Assembly: GCA_013322215.1 (NCBI GenBank)
Contig: JAAMEZ010000006.1
Location: forward strand, 620,001-684,000
Direction: 5' to 3'
DNA from: Martinezella rhizogenes
GTDB lineage: Bacteria; Pseudomonadota; Alphaproteobacteria; Rhizobiales; Rhizobiaceae
Length of the DNA: 64,000 nucleotides
Shown piece after piece: positions 45,825 to 54,386 of this stretch (position 1 is its first letter; every line of letters begins with the position of its first letter). The notes below the pieces were generated by a model. The model was not told the DNA's origin. It did no database searches and saw nothing but the letters and a program-made list of their open reading frames with translations. The position numbers and the translations under genes are program-made.

Positions 45825-45866
45825 GCTATCTTACGATATATATCTTACGACATGACTAACGATATA
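45825..45866 (+). promoter_or_regulatory. Repeated operator-like site upstream of the PadR gene
   Basis: TATCTTACGA occurs twice, at 45825-45834 and 45841-45850, separated by TATATA, and CGATATA follows at 45860-45866. The unit has TATC and GATA ends that make local inverted repeats. It overlaps the likely core promoter, 44-69 bases before the PadR start. Binding by the PadR protein itself is inferred. Confidence 0.5.
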
Positions 45867-45893
45867 AACTCTCACACTTCAAGGAGAAACGAC

Positions 45894-46592
45894 ATGAGAG
45901 GTTTTAGAGACCGCCATATGGACGGAGATGGCTTTGACATCGTCGAGGCATATATCCTACGACATGGTCGAGGCCGTGAATCGCGCGGCGAGCACAGGAG
46001 AGACTTCATGAGAGGCTTCAAGGGCGGCATGTTCGGCGGCGGGTTTCGCACCGGCCGTAAGTTCGATGCAGCCGATCTGCAGCTCATTATTCTTGCCCTG
46101 CTCTCCGAGCAGCCCCGCCACGGCTATGAACTGATCAAGACTTTCGAAGAACGCTCCGGCGGCTTCTATGTGCCAAGCCCGGGCGTTATCTATCCCGCAC
46201 TGACCTATCTCGAAGAAACCGGCCAGGCCGAAGTCGAGGTCAGCGGCACGAAGAAGCTCTACCGCATCACCGAGAGCGGCCAGAAGCGCGTCGACGATAA
46301 TCGTGATCTGGTCGAGGTAACGCTCGCCAAGCTTACATCCATCGGCGAGAAGATGGCCCGCGTCCGTGAGGTCTTCGACGGCGGCGATGAGGACGGCCGT
46401 GACAATCCGTTCGATCGCCATGACGCCGGCGACGTCCATCGCGCCCGCCATCTGCTGCGCTCAGCCCTGCGCTCAAAGTTCCCGTGGAGCAAGGCCGAAG
46501 GCGCACGCATCGCGGCGATCCTCGAGCGTGCCGCCGCCGACATCATCCGTAGCGAAACGAAAGCGGAAGGCGAGCCAAAGTCCGGCGACTGA
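45894..46592 (+). CDS. PadR-family transcriptional regulator
   Basis: A 232-residue regulator. Residues 1-60 are a charged, Gly/Arg/His-rich low-complexity arm (RGFKGGMFGGGFRTGRKFDA). The PadR winged helix follows: LQLIILALLSEQPRHGYELI, SPGVIYPALTYLEETGQAEV and TKKLYRITESGQKRVDDNRD. A helical C-terminal dimer domain is at about 140-225. AAGGAGAAACGAC precedes the ATG at 45894. The signal it senses is unknown. It ends nine bases from the convergent map gene. Confidence 0.88.
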   Translation: MRGFRDRHMDGDGFDIVEAYILRHGRGRESRGEHRRDFMRGFKGGMFGGGFRTGRKFDAADLQLIILALLSEQPRHGYELIKTFEERSGGFYVPSPGVIYPALTYLEETGQAEVEVSGTKKLYRITESGQKRVDDNRDLVEVTLAKLTSIGEKMARVREVFDGGDEDGRDNPFDRHDAGDVHRARHLLRSALRSKFPWSKAEGARIAAILERAAADIIRSETKAEGEPKSGD

Positions 46593-46601
46593 GCCGGATC
46601 T

Positions 46602-47354
46602 TCACTTATCCGGCAAAGTCAGAATGACAGGCCCATTGCGGGTGGCGATGATCGTGTGTTCGTACTGAACCGTCGGCGCCTGCGGATCGGCATAGAGCGT
46701 CCAGGCATCGTCGCCGCCCTCTGCCCAGGTCGCACCGAGCGAGAGAAACGGCTCGACGGTGAAGACCAGGCCATCTTCAATGATCCGGGTCTCGGAAGGA
46801 TCCGCCCAGGTGGAAAGCTCGGCGGGCTCTTCGTGCAGAGAGCGACCAATGCCATGGCTGGCGAGATTGGCGATCAAAGTATAGCGGTTCTTTTGCGCGA
46901 AGGCGCCGACGGCCTGCCCGATCTTTGATAGCGGTGTGCCACTGCGCACCTGATTGAGACCGACCCAGAGTGCCCGCTTGCCATCCCGGCAGAGGCGTTC
47001 GATCTTCGGCTTGACCGGCGGCACGGTAAAGGATGCACCGGTGTCGGAAAAGAAACCGTCCTTCTCGGCCGATACGTCGAGATTGACCAAATCCCCTGCC
47101 TTGATGACGCGCGGGCCGGGAATACCATGCGCCACCTCCTCGTTGACGCTGATGCAGGTCGCGCCGGGAAACTTGTAGACCAGCTCCGGCGCCGATTGCG
47201 CGCCGGCATCCTCCAGCACCTTGCGACCGATGACATCGAGTTCCAGCGTGGTGATGCCCGGCTCCAGAGCCGCAGCCATGGCCTGCAACGCATTGGCGCA
47301 GATGCGGCCGATATCTTTCAGCTTGGTCAGTTCTTCTTCGGTCGAAACGATCAT
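46602..47354 (-). CDS. map: Methionine aminopeptidase, type I
   Basis: Removes initiator Met from nascent proteins. The 250-residue enzyme has all five metal ligands: Asp in NLDVSAEKDGFFSD (two), His in ASHGIGRSLHEEP, Glu in FTVEPF, and Glu in QYEHTII. There is no N-terminal zinc or SH3-type extension. Rhizobia often have more than one map; whether this is the housekeeping copy cannot be told. Confidence 0.93.
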   Translation of the reverse strand: MIVSTEEELTKLKDIGRICANALQAMAAALEPGITTLELDVIGRKVLEDAGAQSAPELVYKFPGATCISVNEEVAHGIPGPRVIKAGDLVNLDVSAEKDGFFSDTGASFTVPPVKPKIERLCRDGKRALWVGLNQVRSGTPLSKIGQAVGAFAQKNRYTLIANLASHGIGRSLHEEPAELSTWADPSETRIIEDGLVFTVEPFLSLGATWAEGGDDAWTLYADPQAPTVQYEHTIIATRNGPVILTLPDK

Positions 47355-47492
47355 TTACGGCTTCCGGCAGTCCGACGCCCTGCGCAACGGTTCGCGAGAG
47401 GCTTTACGTGGCTTTCGCCCCTTCCCTTTGCACAGTCAACGTCTTTCTGAGGTTTTCTGCCAGATCGCGCGGCTTTCGAAATCCGAAAGAGG

Positions 47493-48005
47493 TCAGGAGC
47501 GCGGATCGTCCGCGAGCAATGCCCAGCGCTCATGATCGCACCACACGCCGCCGATCTTTAGATATTTGGGCGAAAACCCTTCCTTGCGGAAGCCGATCCG
47601 CTTGACGAGCGCGATGGAAGGATGGTTGCCCGGCTGGATATTGGCCTCTACCCGATGCAGGCCGACCGCATCGAAAGCATGCTCGACGGCAAGACGCACC
47701 GCTTCAGTCATGAACCCCTGGCCGGCGAAACCCACCATGCCGTGATAGCCAAGAAAGGCGCTGCGAAAGCCGCCCCAGACCATTTGGCTGATATTGACGA
47801 CGCCGACGATACCGCCGGAGCCAGAATCGCGCGCCACCAGACCTATATTCGGCCCCGTCACCGTCTGGCCGAACCATGCGTCGAAACCGTCGCGATCGAG
47901 GAAAGGATAGGCCCATGGTACATGATGGGCGCGGCTGGCGATATTGGCGGCGATCAGCTCGTCCGCATCCGATTGCCTGACCGGTGCGATGATCACTTGC
48001 GGCAT
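47493..48005 (-). CDS. GNAT-family N-acetyltransferase (RimJ/RimL type)
   Basis: A 170-residue acetyl-CoA-dependent transferase. VGVVNISQMVWGGFRSAFLG and GHGMV-like segments lead to the acetyl-CoA loop GFAGQGFMTEAVRLAVEHAF, then HRVEANIQPGNHPSIALVKR and GFRKEGFSPKYLKIGG, the classic RimJ/RimL ending. The ATG at 48005 is preceded by GGGGAGCGAG. It likely acetylates an N-terminal amine or small molecule; the substrate is unknown. Confidence 0.88.
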   Translation of the reverse strand: MPQVIIAPVRQSDADELIAANIASRAHHVPWAYPFLDRDGFDAWFGQTVTGPNIGLVARDSGSGGIVGVVNISQMVWGGFRSAFLGYHGMVGFAGQGFMTEAVRLAVEHAFDAVGLHRVEANIQPGNHPSIALVKRIGFRKEGFSPKYLKIGGVWCDHERWALLADDPRS

Positions 48006-48022
48006 GGCTCGCTCCCCTCGCC

Positions 48023-48070
48023 AGAGCAATTCCAGGAAAAGTGTAGAGCGGTTTTCCGTCCGGAATTGCG
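48023..48070. repeat. Rhizobiaceae intergenic palindromic repeat (RIME-like)
   Basis: GCAATTCC (48026-48033) pairs with GGAATTGC (48062-48069), and inside it GGAAAA (48035-48040) pairs with TTTTCC (48052-48057). I recall the unit containing CAATTCCAGGAAAAGTG and TTTTCCGTCCGGAATTG as widely scattered in Rhizobium and Agrobacterium intergenic DNA. A part copy is at 35791-35804. Confidence 0.65.
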
Positions 48071-48084
48071 CAGAAACAAACAGA

Positions 48085-48120
48085 GAGCACCTCGGAATTT
48101 CGGTGAATGTCGAGGTGCTC
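48085..48120 (-). terminator. Terminator of the sigma-factor operon
   Basis: GAGCACCTCG (48085-48094) pairs with CGAGGTGCTC (48111-48120) around a 16-base loop. Read on the minus strand it lies 34 bases after the DoxX-like stop and runs into a U-rich stretch (TCTCTGTTTGTTTC). Confidence 0.6.
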
Positions 48121-48154
48121 CGGAGGAGTGAGCCTTAGCAAATCGAATCCGAAA

Positions 48155-48583
48155 TCAAAAGCTTCGCTGAAAGAACGGAATCATTTTCCGAACCGCTTCA
48201 TAACGAAGATAAAGTCCGCCCCAGGCGATCACGCCGAGATAAACGCCGAATAGCAGATGCGAGAAGATCGGACTGCCGACCCTCAGATGTGTCGCGATCG
48301 CCCCGCCGAGAAGGCCCGTCAGGAGGATGGCGCCGAGAACCGAAGTCCTCGGGATCGCATAGAGAATGGCGCAGCCAAGCGTGATGACGCCGAGAAGCCG
48401 CGCAAGCGCCGGATCGGCGGAATAGCCGAGCCCGGCCATCGTCTCCGTGACGACCGGAAGCGGAACGAGCTTGATGACACCATCGAACACGAGAAAGACG
48501 ATGACCAACCCGCTGAGGATCATGCCGGCCACGCGCTGCGCGCGCGTGACCGAAGGCACGGATGAATCGACTGCATAAGACAT
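48155..48583 (-). CDS. DoxX-like family membrane protein
   Basis: A 142-residue membrane protein with four helices: AGMILSGLVIVFLVFDGVIK, LLGVITLGCAILYAIP, LGAILLTGLLGGAIATHL and LLFGVYLGVIAWGGLYL. It matches the DoxX-like (PF13564) pattern, with HLRVGSPIFSHLLFGVYLG near its end. The ATG at 48583 has GGGGA seven bases before it, whereas the ATG at 48589 is too close. It is the last gene of the sigma-factor operon. DoxX-like proteins often accompany ECF42-type and AHSA1 genes. Confidence 0.82.
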   Translation of the reverse strand: MSYAVDSSVPSVTRAQRVAGMILSGLVIVFLVFDGVIKLVPLPVVTETMAGLGYSADPALARLLGVITLGCAILYAIPRTSVLGAILLTGLLGGAIATHLRVGSPIFSHLLFGVYLGVIAWGGLYLRYEAVRKMIPFFQRSF

Positions 48584-48612
48584 TGTCATATCCCCGGAAT
48601 TCTATCGGAAAT

Positions 48613-49083
48613 TCAGATCTTCGCCGCCAATGCGGCGAGCTGATCGGCGCACTGCGCCCATCCCTGATGGAAGCCCATCTTCTCATGCGCTTCGCGATCC
48701 TCGGCCGACCAATGCAGGACGGTCGCGGTATAGCGGGTCTTGCCGCCACCGAGATCGTCGAGCTGGATCGTCACGACCATGAAGGGCTTTGCCGAGGGCA
48801 CCCAAGCGCTGGCGAAGGCGTCGGTGAAGACGATCCTCTCATTGGGAACGACTTCCAGATAGACGCCGTTGCCTGGATAATCCTCACCCTCCGGGCTGCG
48901 CATGGTAATCGAGCTCGAGCCGCCGGCATGCGCGTCGACGCTTGCTGCCGATACCATCCACGGCAGGGGCGCGAACCATTGTTTCATAAGCTCCACTTCG
49001 GTCCAGCAACGAAAGATCTTTTCGCGCGGCGCATCGATGACGCGGGTCAGCGAAAGCTCGTGGCGCGGGGTCTGCTCAGTCAT
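48613..49083 (-). CDS. SRPBCC (AHSA1-like) family protein
   Basis: A 156-residue START-like protein. LTRVIDAPREKIFRCWTEVE is the usual opening, followed by LMKQWFAPLPW and the closing HEKMGFHQGWAQCADQLAAL, which is the AHSA1-type signature. Such proteins bind hydrophobic ligands. It has its own copy of the TGTCGG-N17-CGTC motif upstream, so it may be transcribed from an internal promoter by the adjacent sigma factor. It is 29 bases from the DoxX-like gene. Confidence 0.87.
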   Translation of the reverse strand: MTEQTPRHELSLTRVIDAPREKIFRCWTEVELMKQWFAPLPWMVSAASVDAHAGGSSSITMRSPEGEDYPGNGVYLEVVPNERIVFTDAFASAWVPSAKPFMVVTIQLDDLGGGKTRYTATVLHWSAEDREAHEKMGFHQGWAQCADQLAALAAKI

Positions 49084-49134
49084 GCCTTGTTCCTCTTTAC
49101 TGTTTGACGCGGCCTGCTCGGCCTATGCTTTAAT

Positions 49135-49161
49135 GACGTTCGAGACCGCCGTTTCCCGACA
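49135..49161 (-). promoter_or_regulatory. Putative ECF42 promoter upstream of the SRPBCC gene
   Basis: On the minus strand TGTCGG (49161-49156), 17 bases, CGTC (49138-49135). This is identical in both boxes and spacing to the site upstream of the DGPF gene. The start point would fall about 45 bases before the SRPBCC ATG. Confidence 0.7.
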
Positions 49162-49182
49162 GCGCGGACGCAGATTTTTCGA

Positions 49183-50439
49183 TTATTTTGCAGCGGTAAC
49201 GGCATCCGCGCTCAGACGATCGAGCTGATAGCGGATATGGGCTGCTTCGGCGGGCGAACGGGCGAGCGCGATCGCCCTGTCGAAAGCGACACGCGCTTCC
49301 AGCGAGCGGCCGAGCTGCGCGAGCAGGCCACCCCTGACGCCATGAAAATAGAAATAACTGTCAAGCTGTGCTTCCAGCGTCGCAATCAGCGCCAGAGCCG
49401 CTTCCGGTCCCTTGAGCTTCGAGAGCGCAACCGAACGATTGAGCGTGACGACCGGAGACGGCGTCAACCGCTCCAGCATCTGATAGAGAAGATTGATCTC
49501 TTCCCAGTCCGTATCCTCAGCCCGTTTTGCTCGGGAGTGCAGCGCAGCGATTGCTGCCTGCACCTGATAGGGTCCGGGCTGACGATGGCGGATCGCCTTG
49601 TCGAGAAGGGCGAGCGCCTCGTCTATCGATGTCCGATCCCAGAGCGAACGATCCTGATCTTCCAGAAGGATGATCTGCCCGTCGGCATCGAACCGTGCCG
49701 CCTTGCGCGATTGCTGCAAGAGCATCAGCGCCAGCAGCGCCATGGTCTCCGGCTCGGAGGGAAAGATCCGCAGAAGCAGCCGGCCAAGCCGGATCGCCTC
49801 GTCGGCGAAGGCAGCGGCTTCGCGATGCGTGCCGCCGGCCGAATAGCCTTCGTTATAGATGAGGTAGATCATGGCGCTGACCAGCGCCAGCCGCTCGCTC
49901 CGCTCCACCGCGCCCGGCGTCTCGAAGGGAACGCCGGCTGCGGCCACGCGCGCTTTCGCCCGCGTAATGCGCTGCTCCATCGCACTGTCGCTGACGAGGA
50001 AGGCGCGGGCGATCTGCTGCACCGAAAGGCCGGAAACGATGCGCAGCGCCAGCGCGATCTGTTGTGTCGCCGGCAGATCCGGATGACAGCAGATAAACAG
50101 CAGCCGGAGAATATCGTCGCGATATCCGGAACCGTCGAGCCGTTCGGCCAAGTCGCCTTCGACATCGCTCGTATCGGAGATCGCCTCCTCGTCCGGCAGG
50201 CTCTGCAGCTTCGCCTGCTTGCGCACCGTATCGATACCACTATTGCGCCCGACGAAGATCAGCCAGGCGACGGGATCGCGCGGCGGCCCCTTGTCGGGCC
50301 AAGTCTTCAACGCCCGAAGGCAGGCCTCCTGAAAGGCCTCCTCGGCGGTATCGAGATTGCGGAAATAGCGCAGCAGCGCACCCAGCACCTGCGGCCGGGC
50401 ATTGGTAAGTGCGATGTCGATCCAGGCAATATCCGTCAT
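49183..50439 (-). CDS. ECF42-type RNA polymerase sigma factor with TPR-like C-terminal extension
   Basis: A 418-residue extracytoplasmic-function sigma factor. Region 2 is at about 15-80 (ALLRYFRNLDTAEEAFQEAC, PVAWLIFVGRNSGIDTVRKQ). Region 4 is at about 115-165 (GLSVQQIARAFLVSDSAMEQ). A 240-residue helical extension follows, with LIYNEGYSAGGTHREAAAFA and TPSPVVTLNRSVALSKLKGP, the conserved tail of the ECF42 group. No anti-sigma factor is nearby. These sigma factors sit beside DGPF proteins, as here, and the tail is thought to control activity. Its start overlaps the DGPF stop (ATGA). Confidence 0.92.
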   Translation of the reverse strand: MTDIAWIDIALTNARPQVLGALLRYFRNLDTAEEAFQEACLRALKTWPDKGPPRDPVAWLIFVGRNSGIDTVRKQAKLQSLPDEEAISDTSDVEGDLAERLDGSGYRDDILRLLFICCHPDLPATQQIALALRIVSGLSVQQIARAFLVSDSAMEQRITRAKARVAAAGVPFETPGAVERSERLALVSAMIYLIYNEGYSAGGTHREAAAFADEAIRLGRLLLRIFPSEPETMALLALMLLQQSRKAARFDADGQIILLEDQDRSLWDRTSIDEALALLDKAIRHRQPGPYQVQAAIAALHSRAKRAEDTDWEEINLLYQMLERLTPSPVVTLNRSVALSKLKGPEAALALIATLEAQLDSYFYFHGVRGGLLAQLGRSLEARVAFDRAIALARSPAEAAHIRYQLDRLSADAVTAAK

Positions 50440-50810
50440 GTCGCAGCCGTCCCAGGTCTGAAGAGATAGAGTGGACGGATCTCATAGGATCCGACGCCGG
50501 GATTGGCTTCGGCAAGCTCTTTCGAAAAATCGATGGCTTCGTCGAGCGTCTCGAAATCGATGACGTAGAAACCCAGCAACTGCTCTTTCGTTTCGGCAAA
50601 GGGGCCGTCGATGACGAGTGGCTCGTTCTTGCCCTTACGCAGGGTCGTTGCCGCCGTTGTTGGCATCAGTCGCGCGACCGGGCCAAGCTTGCCGGCCTGT
50701 CTGAGCGGCTCCTGCACGGCGATCAGCCGCGCCATGGTCGCCTCCTCCTGCTCCTTGGACCAGGCAAATACGGTATCTTCGTCGTTGTAGCATAGGATCG
50801 CATAGAGCAT
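50436..50810 (-). CDS. YCII-related DGPF-domain protein
   Basis: A 124-residue protein. VIDGPFAETKEQLLGFYVID contains the DGPF motif that names this family, and LYAILCYNDEDTVFAWSKEQ is the typical start. DGPF proteins have a dimeric alpha/beta barrel fold and accompany ECF42 sigma factors, perhaps sensing a signal. AGGAGAAGGAAG lies before the ATG. It is the first gene of the operon and overlaps the sigma gene by four bases. Confidence 0.92.
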   Translation of the reverse strand: MLYAILCYNDEDTVFAWSKEQEEATMARLIAVQEPLRQAGKLGPVARLMPTTAATTLRKGKNEPLVIDGPFAETKEQLLGFYVIDFETLDEAIDFSKELAEANPGVGSYEIRPLYLFRPGTAAT

Positions 50811-50833
50811 GAGTGACTTCCTTCTCCTGTAAA

Positions 50834-50860
50834 GACGAAGGAGTATCATCTGCTCCGACA
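50834..50860 (-). promoter_or_regulatory. Putative ECF42 promoter of the DGPF-sigma operon
   Basis: On the minus strand TGTCGG (50860-50855), 17 bases, CGTC (50837-50834). It lies 24 bases before the first ATG. The -35 and -10 elements resemble the TGTCGA and CG(A/T)C motif I recall for ECF42 targets. It implies autoregulation. Confidence 0.72.
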
Positions 50861-50889
50861 GGCTGCGTCAAAAAATATTGAAGGGAACG

Positions 50890-51804
50890 TCAGGCGTTCC
50901 CACGCCGGATCGCCAGGATACCGGCATTCGCATCGAACTCCGCAATGGCCCCAATGAAAACGCTCGCAGGGCTGTCGCCGTGTCCGAGCGGCAAGCCGCC
51001 AAGCACCGGCACGTTCAGCTCGGCCAGATGCTCGCGCAGGATATCGATCACCGAATAGCGGCGATCGAATTCGAAATCCGTGAACTGGCCGATGGCGACA
51101 CCCGCCAATCCATCTAAGTGCCCCGCCTTGCGCAGCATCGTCATGAGCCGATCCACCTGCCCGCGATACAGATTGACGGCTTCGAGCAGCAGTATCGCGC
51201 CATTGAGATCCGGCAGCGCCCAGCCGGCCGAAGTCGCAACCATATCCAGATTGCCACCGATCAGTCGCCCCCTGGCCATTCCGCTTGTCGTCAGACGGAA
51301 GGTCGGCTCGTCCGGACGGACATCGATGACGATATCTTCGGTCGTCATCATCGCCCGGCATAGTGCCTCGCGTGTATAGGGGCTGACACCATCGTCATTC
51401 GGCCCGCAAAAGAAGGCTCCATGAATGCCGATCTGATGGCCATTCTTCAGGAAACTGAGATGCAATGCAGTGATATCGCTGAAGCCGATAACGAATTTCG
51501 GGTCGCGCCGGGCCGCGGCAAAATCCAGTTTGTCGGCGATCCGATATGATCCCTTGCCGCCGCGCGTCGTGAAGATCGCCCGAACCTCGGGATCGCGAAG
51601 TGCATCATTGAGATCCGCCAGCCGCTCCTCGTCCGTGCCGGCAAGATAGTCCCGTTTGCAAAAGGCGTGTTCGCCGAAATCGACGTTCAGCCCCCAGCCT
51701 TTCAATATTTCGGCATGCCTCAGAACCATATCCCTCTCGGGCGGGCTTGCTGGCGACACAAAACGCACCTTGTCGCCCTGCCGTAGTGGCGGCGGCATCA
51801 GCAT
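50890..51804 (-). CDS. LD-carboxypeptidase (peptidase S66 family)
   Basis: Serine peptidase of 304 residues that trims murein peptides or, in MccF relatives, inactivates microcin C-type compounds. DKVRFVSPASPPERD is the family N-terminus. The nucleophile Ser lies in VIGFSDITALHL, the Glu in ILLLEAVNLY and the His in LPLGHGDSPA, giving the S66 Ser-Glu-His triad. RGGKGSYRIADKLDF is the RGG-type substrate loop. AGAGG lies before the ATG. It may follow the GT-like gene on the same strand, 91 bases away. Confidence 0.88.
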   Translation of the reverse strand: MLMPPPLRQGDKVRFVSPASPPERDMVLRHAEILKGWGLNVDFGEHAFCKRDYLAGTDEERLADLNDALRDPEVRAIFTTRGGKGSYRIADKLDFAAARRDPKFVIGFSDITALHLSFLKNGHQIGIHGAFFCGPNDDGVSPYTREALCRAMMTTEDIVIDVRPDEPTFRLTTSGMARGRLIGGNLDMVATSAGWALPDLNGAILLLEAVNLYRGQVDRLMTMLRKAGHLDGLAGVAIGQFTDFEFDRRYSVIDILREHLAELNVPVLGGLPLGHGDSPASVFIGAIAEFDANAGILAIRRGNA

Positions 51805-51895
51805 TGGACTGACCTCTGTGCAATCGAGTGATTCTATGCCGTGATCTTGGCATGAATCGATGACAGCCGTCAGCCGTCGCTAGACTGCAGCGGGA

Positions 51896-52705
51896 TCAGC
51901 CCAGCGAGGGATTCGCGGCAACCGTCTGCTTCAGTTCCGCTCTCGTCGTTTTGGCAGCCGCTTCCTGGACGCGCCCGACCTCTGCCCTGCCCTTCCATAA
52001 CGGAAGGCCGATCGATCGCGACACGGCCGGATCGCTTGTGAACACTGGATAACCGCGTTTCAAAAGCCGTTCGAGAACCTCACGGTCCTTGCGAACGTGC
52101 AATCGGGCGAGATTTTCGGTGTTGTAGACATGCCCGCCGGAATCGGGATTGATGCCTGTAATGATGACTTCGGTCGCGCCGTTATAAAGCGCGAAGAGCA
52201 CGGCATTGATACCGTTGGAGCATTTGTCGTCCGCACCGAGTTCGCTGCACTTTACCCCGCCGACCCGGTCGAGCAGTGCCATGCGCTTGTAGCGATCGAC
52301 GATCTCAAGCTTGTCGTAGCCGTAATTGAAGGCTTTCAACCCATCTTCCAGCCGCTGAAACTCCTTCCGCCATAACAGGACGTAGAGCATCTTCGTACGC
52401 TCACCGTTCAGCACGCGGCGCACCTCGACGGCGTTTGTATTCGTTCCCTCGATCTGATTGAACTGGACGAGCGTGACGTCGGGGACCTCTATGCCCCAGC
52501 CCTTCGTCACCGTCTGCGAGCCATTGATGGTGATGACCCGGAAGCTCTCATCGAAATCCGCAGGCTTGTTCGAGACCGGTGCCGAACCAACAACGAGAAC
52601 AGGGCCGCTGAAGCGTTCCGTCAGGATCGGCGGTTTCGGTCGGGTCAGATGATACTTGATCTGCCGATAGTAATGTTTTTTCAGTTCGGAAAATTGAGCA
52701 GCCAT
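51896..52705 (-). CDS. Putative glycosyltransferase with sialyltransferase-like (GT42/MptE-like) layout
   Basis: A 269-residue protein I cannot name with certainty. PVLVVGSAPVSNKPADFDES resembles the N-terminal nucleotide-sugar loop of CstI/CstII-type (GT42) and DUF115/MptE-like proteins. The later CSNGINAVLFALYNGATEVI, then ITGINPDSGGHVYN, parallels the CstII segment ending in a GID motif. RLHVRKDREVLERLLKRGYP could hold the catalytic-type His. It has no signal peptide or membrane helix. A role in surface glycan synthesis is an inference. Confidence 0.5.
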   Translation of the reverse strand: MAAQFSELKKHYYRQIKYHLTRPKPPILTERFSGPVLVVGSAPVSNKPADFDESFRVITINGSQTVTKGWGIEVPDVTLVQFNQIEGTNTNAVEVRRVLNGERTKMLYVLLWRKEFQRLEDGLKAFNYGYDKLEIVDRYKRMALLDRVGGVKCSELGADDKCSNGINAVLFALYNGATEVIITGINPDSGGHVYNTENLARLHVRKDREVLERLLKRGYPVFTSDPAVSRSIGLPLWKGRAEVGRVQEAAAKTTRAELKQTVAANPSLG

Positions 52706-52883
52706 TATTCGCTTTATCGTCTCTTAAGAAGGCGTCCGTCCTCGAACGGCTCTGTCCGGCGAAAGGTGGTCCGGAACCCTCCCCGAACCACGAATAATGC
52801 GAGTATCGCTGCGCGCGTTTATATAAGCAAAATAAAGAAATCTTACAGAACATAACCTAGGGTGAGCGGTCAATGAAGGCTGA

Positions 52884-54386
52884 TCACCCCTGCCGTGTAC
52901 TCAGGGTGCGCGAGACCGCGTTCTTCCAGCCTTTCAGTTTCACGTTTCGGGTCTTGTCATCCATGTCAGGCTGGAAACGCTTGTCGCGCGCCCAGGCCTT
53001 GGCAAAGCCGGCCCGATCCGGCCAGACGCCGGCGCGGCTGCCCGCAAGCCATGCTGCACCAAGTGCCGTCGTTTCGAGGATCGTCGGGCGGTCGACCGGC
53101 GCATCGAGCAGATCGGCAAGCCGCTGCATCGTCCAGTCGGAGGCGACCATGCCGCCGTCGACGCGCAGCACTGTCTCCTGTCCGCTGCCGTTGCGCCAAT
53201 CCTTGTGCATGGCATCCAAGAGATCGCGCGACTGATAGCAGACCGCCTCCAGCGCCGCCCGGACGATTTCCTCGGGTCCGGTATTGCGCGTCAGCCCGAA
53301 GATCGCGCCGCGCGCGTCCGGGTCCCAATGCGGTGCGCCGAGGCCGGTGAAGGCCGGTACCAGATAGACCTCCTGCAGCGGATCGGCCTTGGCTGCCAGC
53401 TCACCGGAATCCGAGGCACGCTGGATCGCCTTCAGGCCATCACGCAGCCATTGCACGGCGGCGCCTGCGATGAAGATCGAGCCTTCTAGCGCATAGGTCG
53501 TCTCGCCGTTCAGCCTGTAAGCGATGGTGGTCAGCAGTCGGTTTTTCGACCGCACCATGTCTGTCCCGGTATTGAGAAGCGCAAAGCAGCCCGTGCCATA
53601 GGTGGATTTCATCATGCCGCGCTCGAAGCAGGCCTGGCCGATCGTCGCCGCCTGCTGATCGCCGGCAACACCGAGGATCGGGATTGCGGCACCAAAGTGC
53701 GAGGGATCGGCCACGCCGAAATCGGCGGCGCAATCCTTCACCTCGGGCAGCATCGCGGCGGGAACGCGAAGGATATCCAGTAGTTCGCCATCCCATTCGT
53801 TGCTGGCAATATTGTACATCAGCGTCCGCGATGCATTGGTGGCATCGGTGACAAAGCTCTTACCGCCTGTCAGCCGCCAGATCAGGAAGGTATCGACGGT
53901 GCCGAAGCAAAGCTCACCCTTGGCGGCACGCGCACGCGCGCCCTTCACGTTGGTGAGCAGCCAGGAAAGCTTGGTGCCGGAGAAATAGGGATCGAGCAGC
54001 AGGCCGGTGCGGCGGGTGAAGAGTTTTTCCAGATCCTGCCGCTTGAGCTTCTCGCAATAGCTCGCCGTGCGGCGGTCCTGCCAGACAATGGCATTGTGGA
54101 TCGGCTTGCCCGTCTCGCGATCCCATACGACGACGGTTTCGCGCTGGTTGGTAATGCCGAGCGCGGCAATATCCTTGGCGGTGATGCCGGCGGCTTCGAT
54201 CGCCTTGCGGACGGTCACGAGGACAGACGACCAGATCTCCTCCGGATCGTGTTCGACCCAGCCGGGTTTCGGATAATGCTGGGTGAATTCCTTCTGTCCG
54301 ACACCGGCAACCTTCATCTTGCCGTCGAAAACGATGGCCCGCGTCGACGTCGTCCCCTGATCGATCGCCAAGACATAACCGCTCAT
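52884..54386 (-). CDS. glpK: Glycerol kinase
   Basis: Phosphorylates glycerol to sn-glycerol-3-phosphate. The 500-residue FGGY kinase starts [19 protein letters not shown] and has the ADP/glycerol motifs [25 protein letters not shown], and the second FGGY signature [25 protein letters not shown] precedes the ATG at 54386. No glpF or glpD lies in the window. It is divergent from bdhA. Confidence 0.96.
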   Translation of the reverse strand: MSGYVLAIDQGTTSTRAIVFDGKMKVAGVGQKEFTQHYPKPGWVEHDPEEIWSSVLVTVRKAIEAAGITAKDIAALGITNQRETVVVWDRETGKPIHNAIVWQDRRTASYCEKLKRQDLEKLFTRRTGLLLDPYFSGTKLSWLLTNVKGARARAAKGELCFGTVDTFLIWRLTGGKSFVTDATNASRTLMYNIASNEWDGELLDILRVPAAMLPEVKDCAADFGVADPSHFGAAIPILGVAGDQQAATIGQACFERGMMKSTYGTGCFALLNTGTDMVRSKNRLLTTIAYRLNGETTYALEGSIFIAGAAVQWLRDGLKAIQRASDSGELAAKADPLQEVYLVPAFTGLGAPHWDPDARGAIFGLTRNTGPEEIVRAALEAVCYQSRDLLDAMHKDWRNGSGQETVLRVDGGMVASDWTMQRLADLLDAPVDRPTILETTALGAAWLAGSRAGVWPDRAGFAKAWARDKRFQPDMDDKTRNVKLKGWKNAVSRTLSTRQG

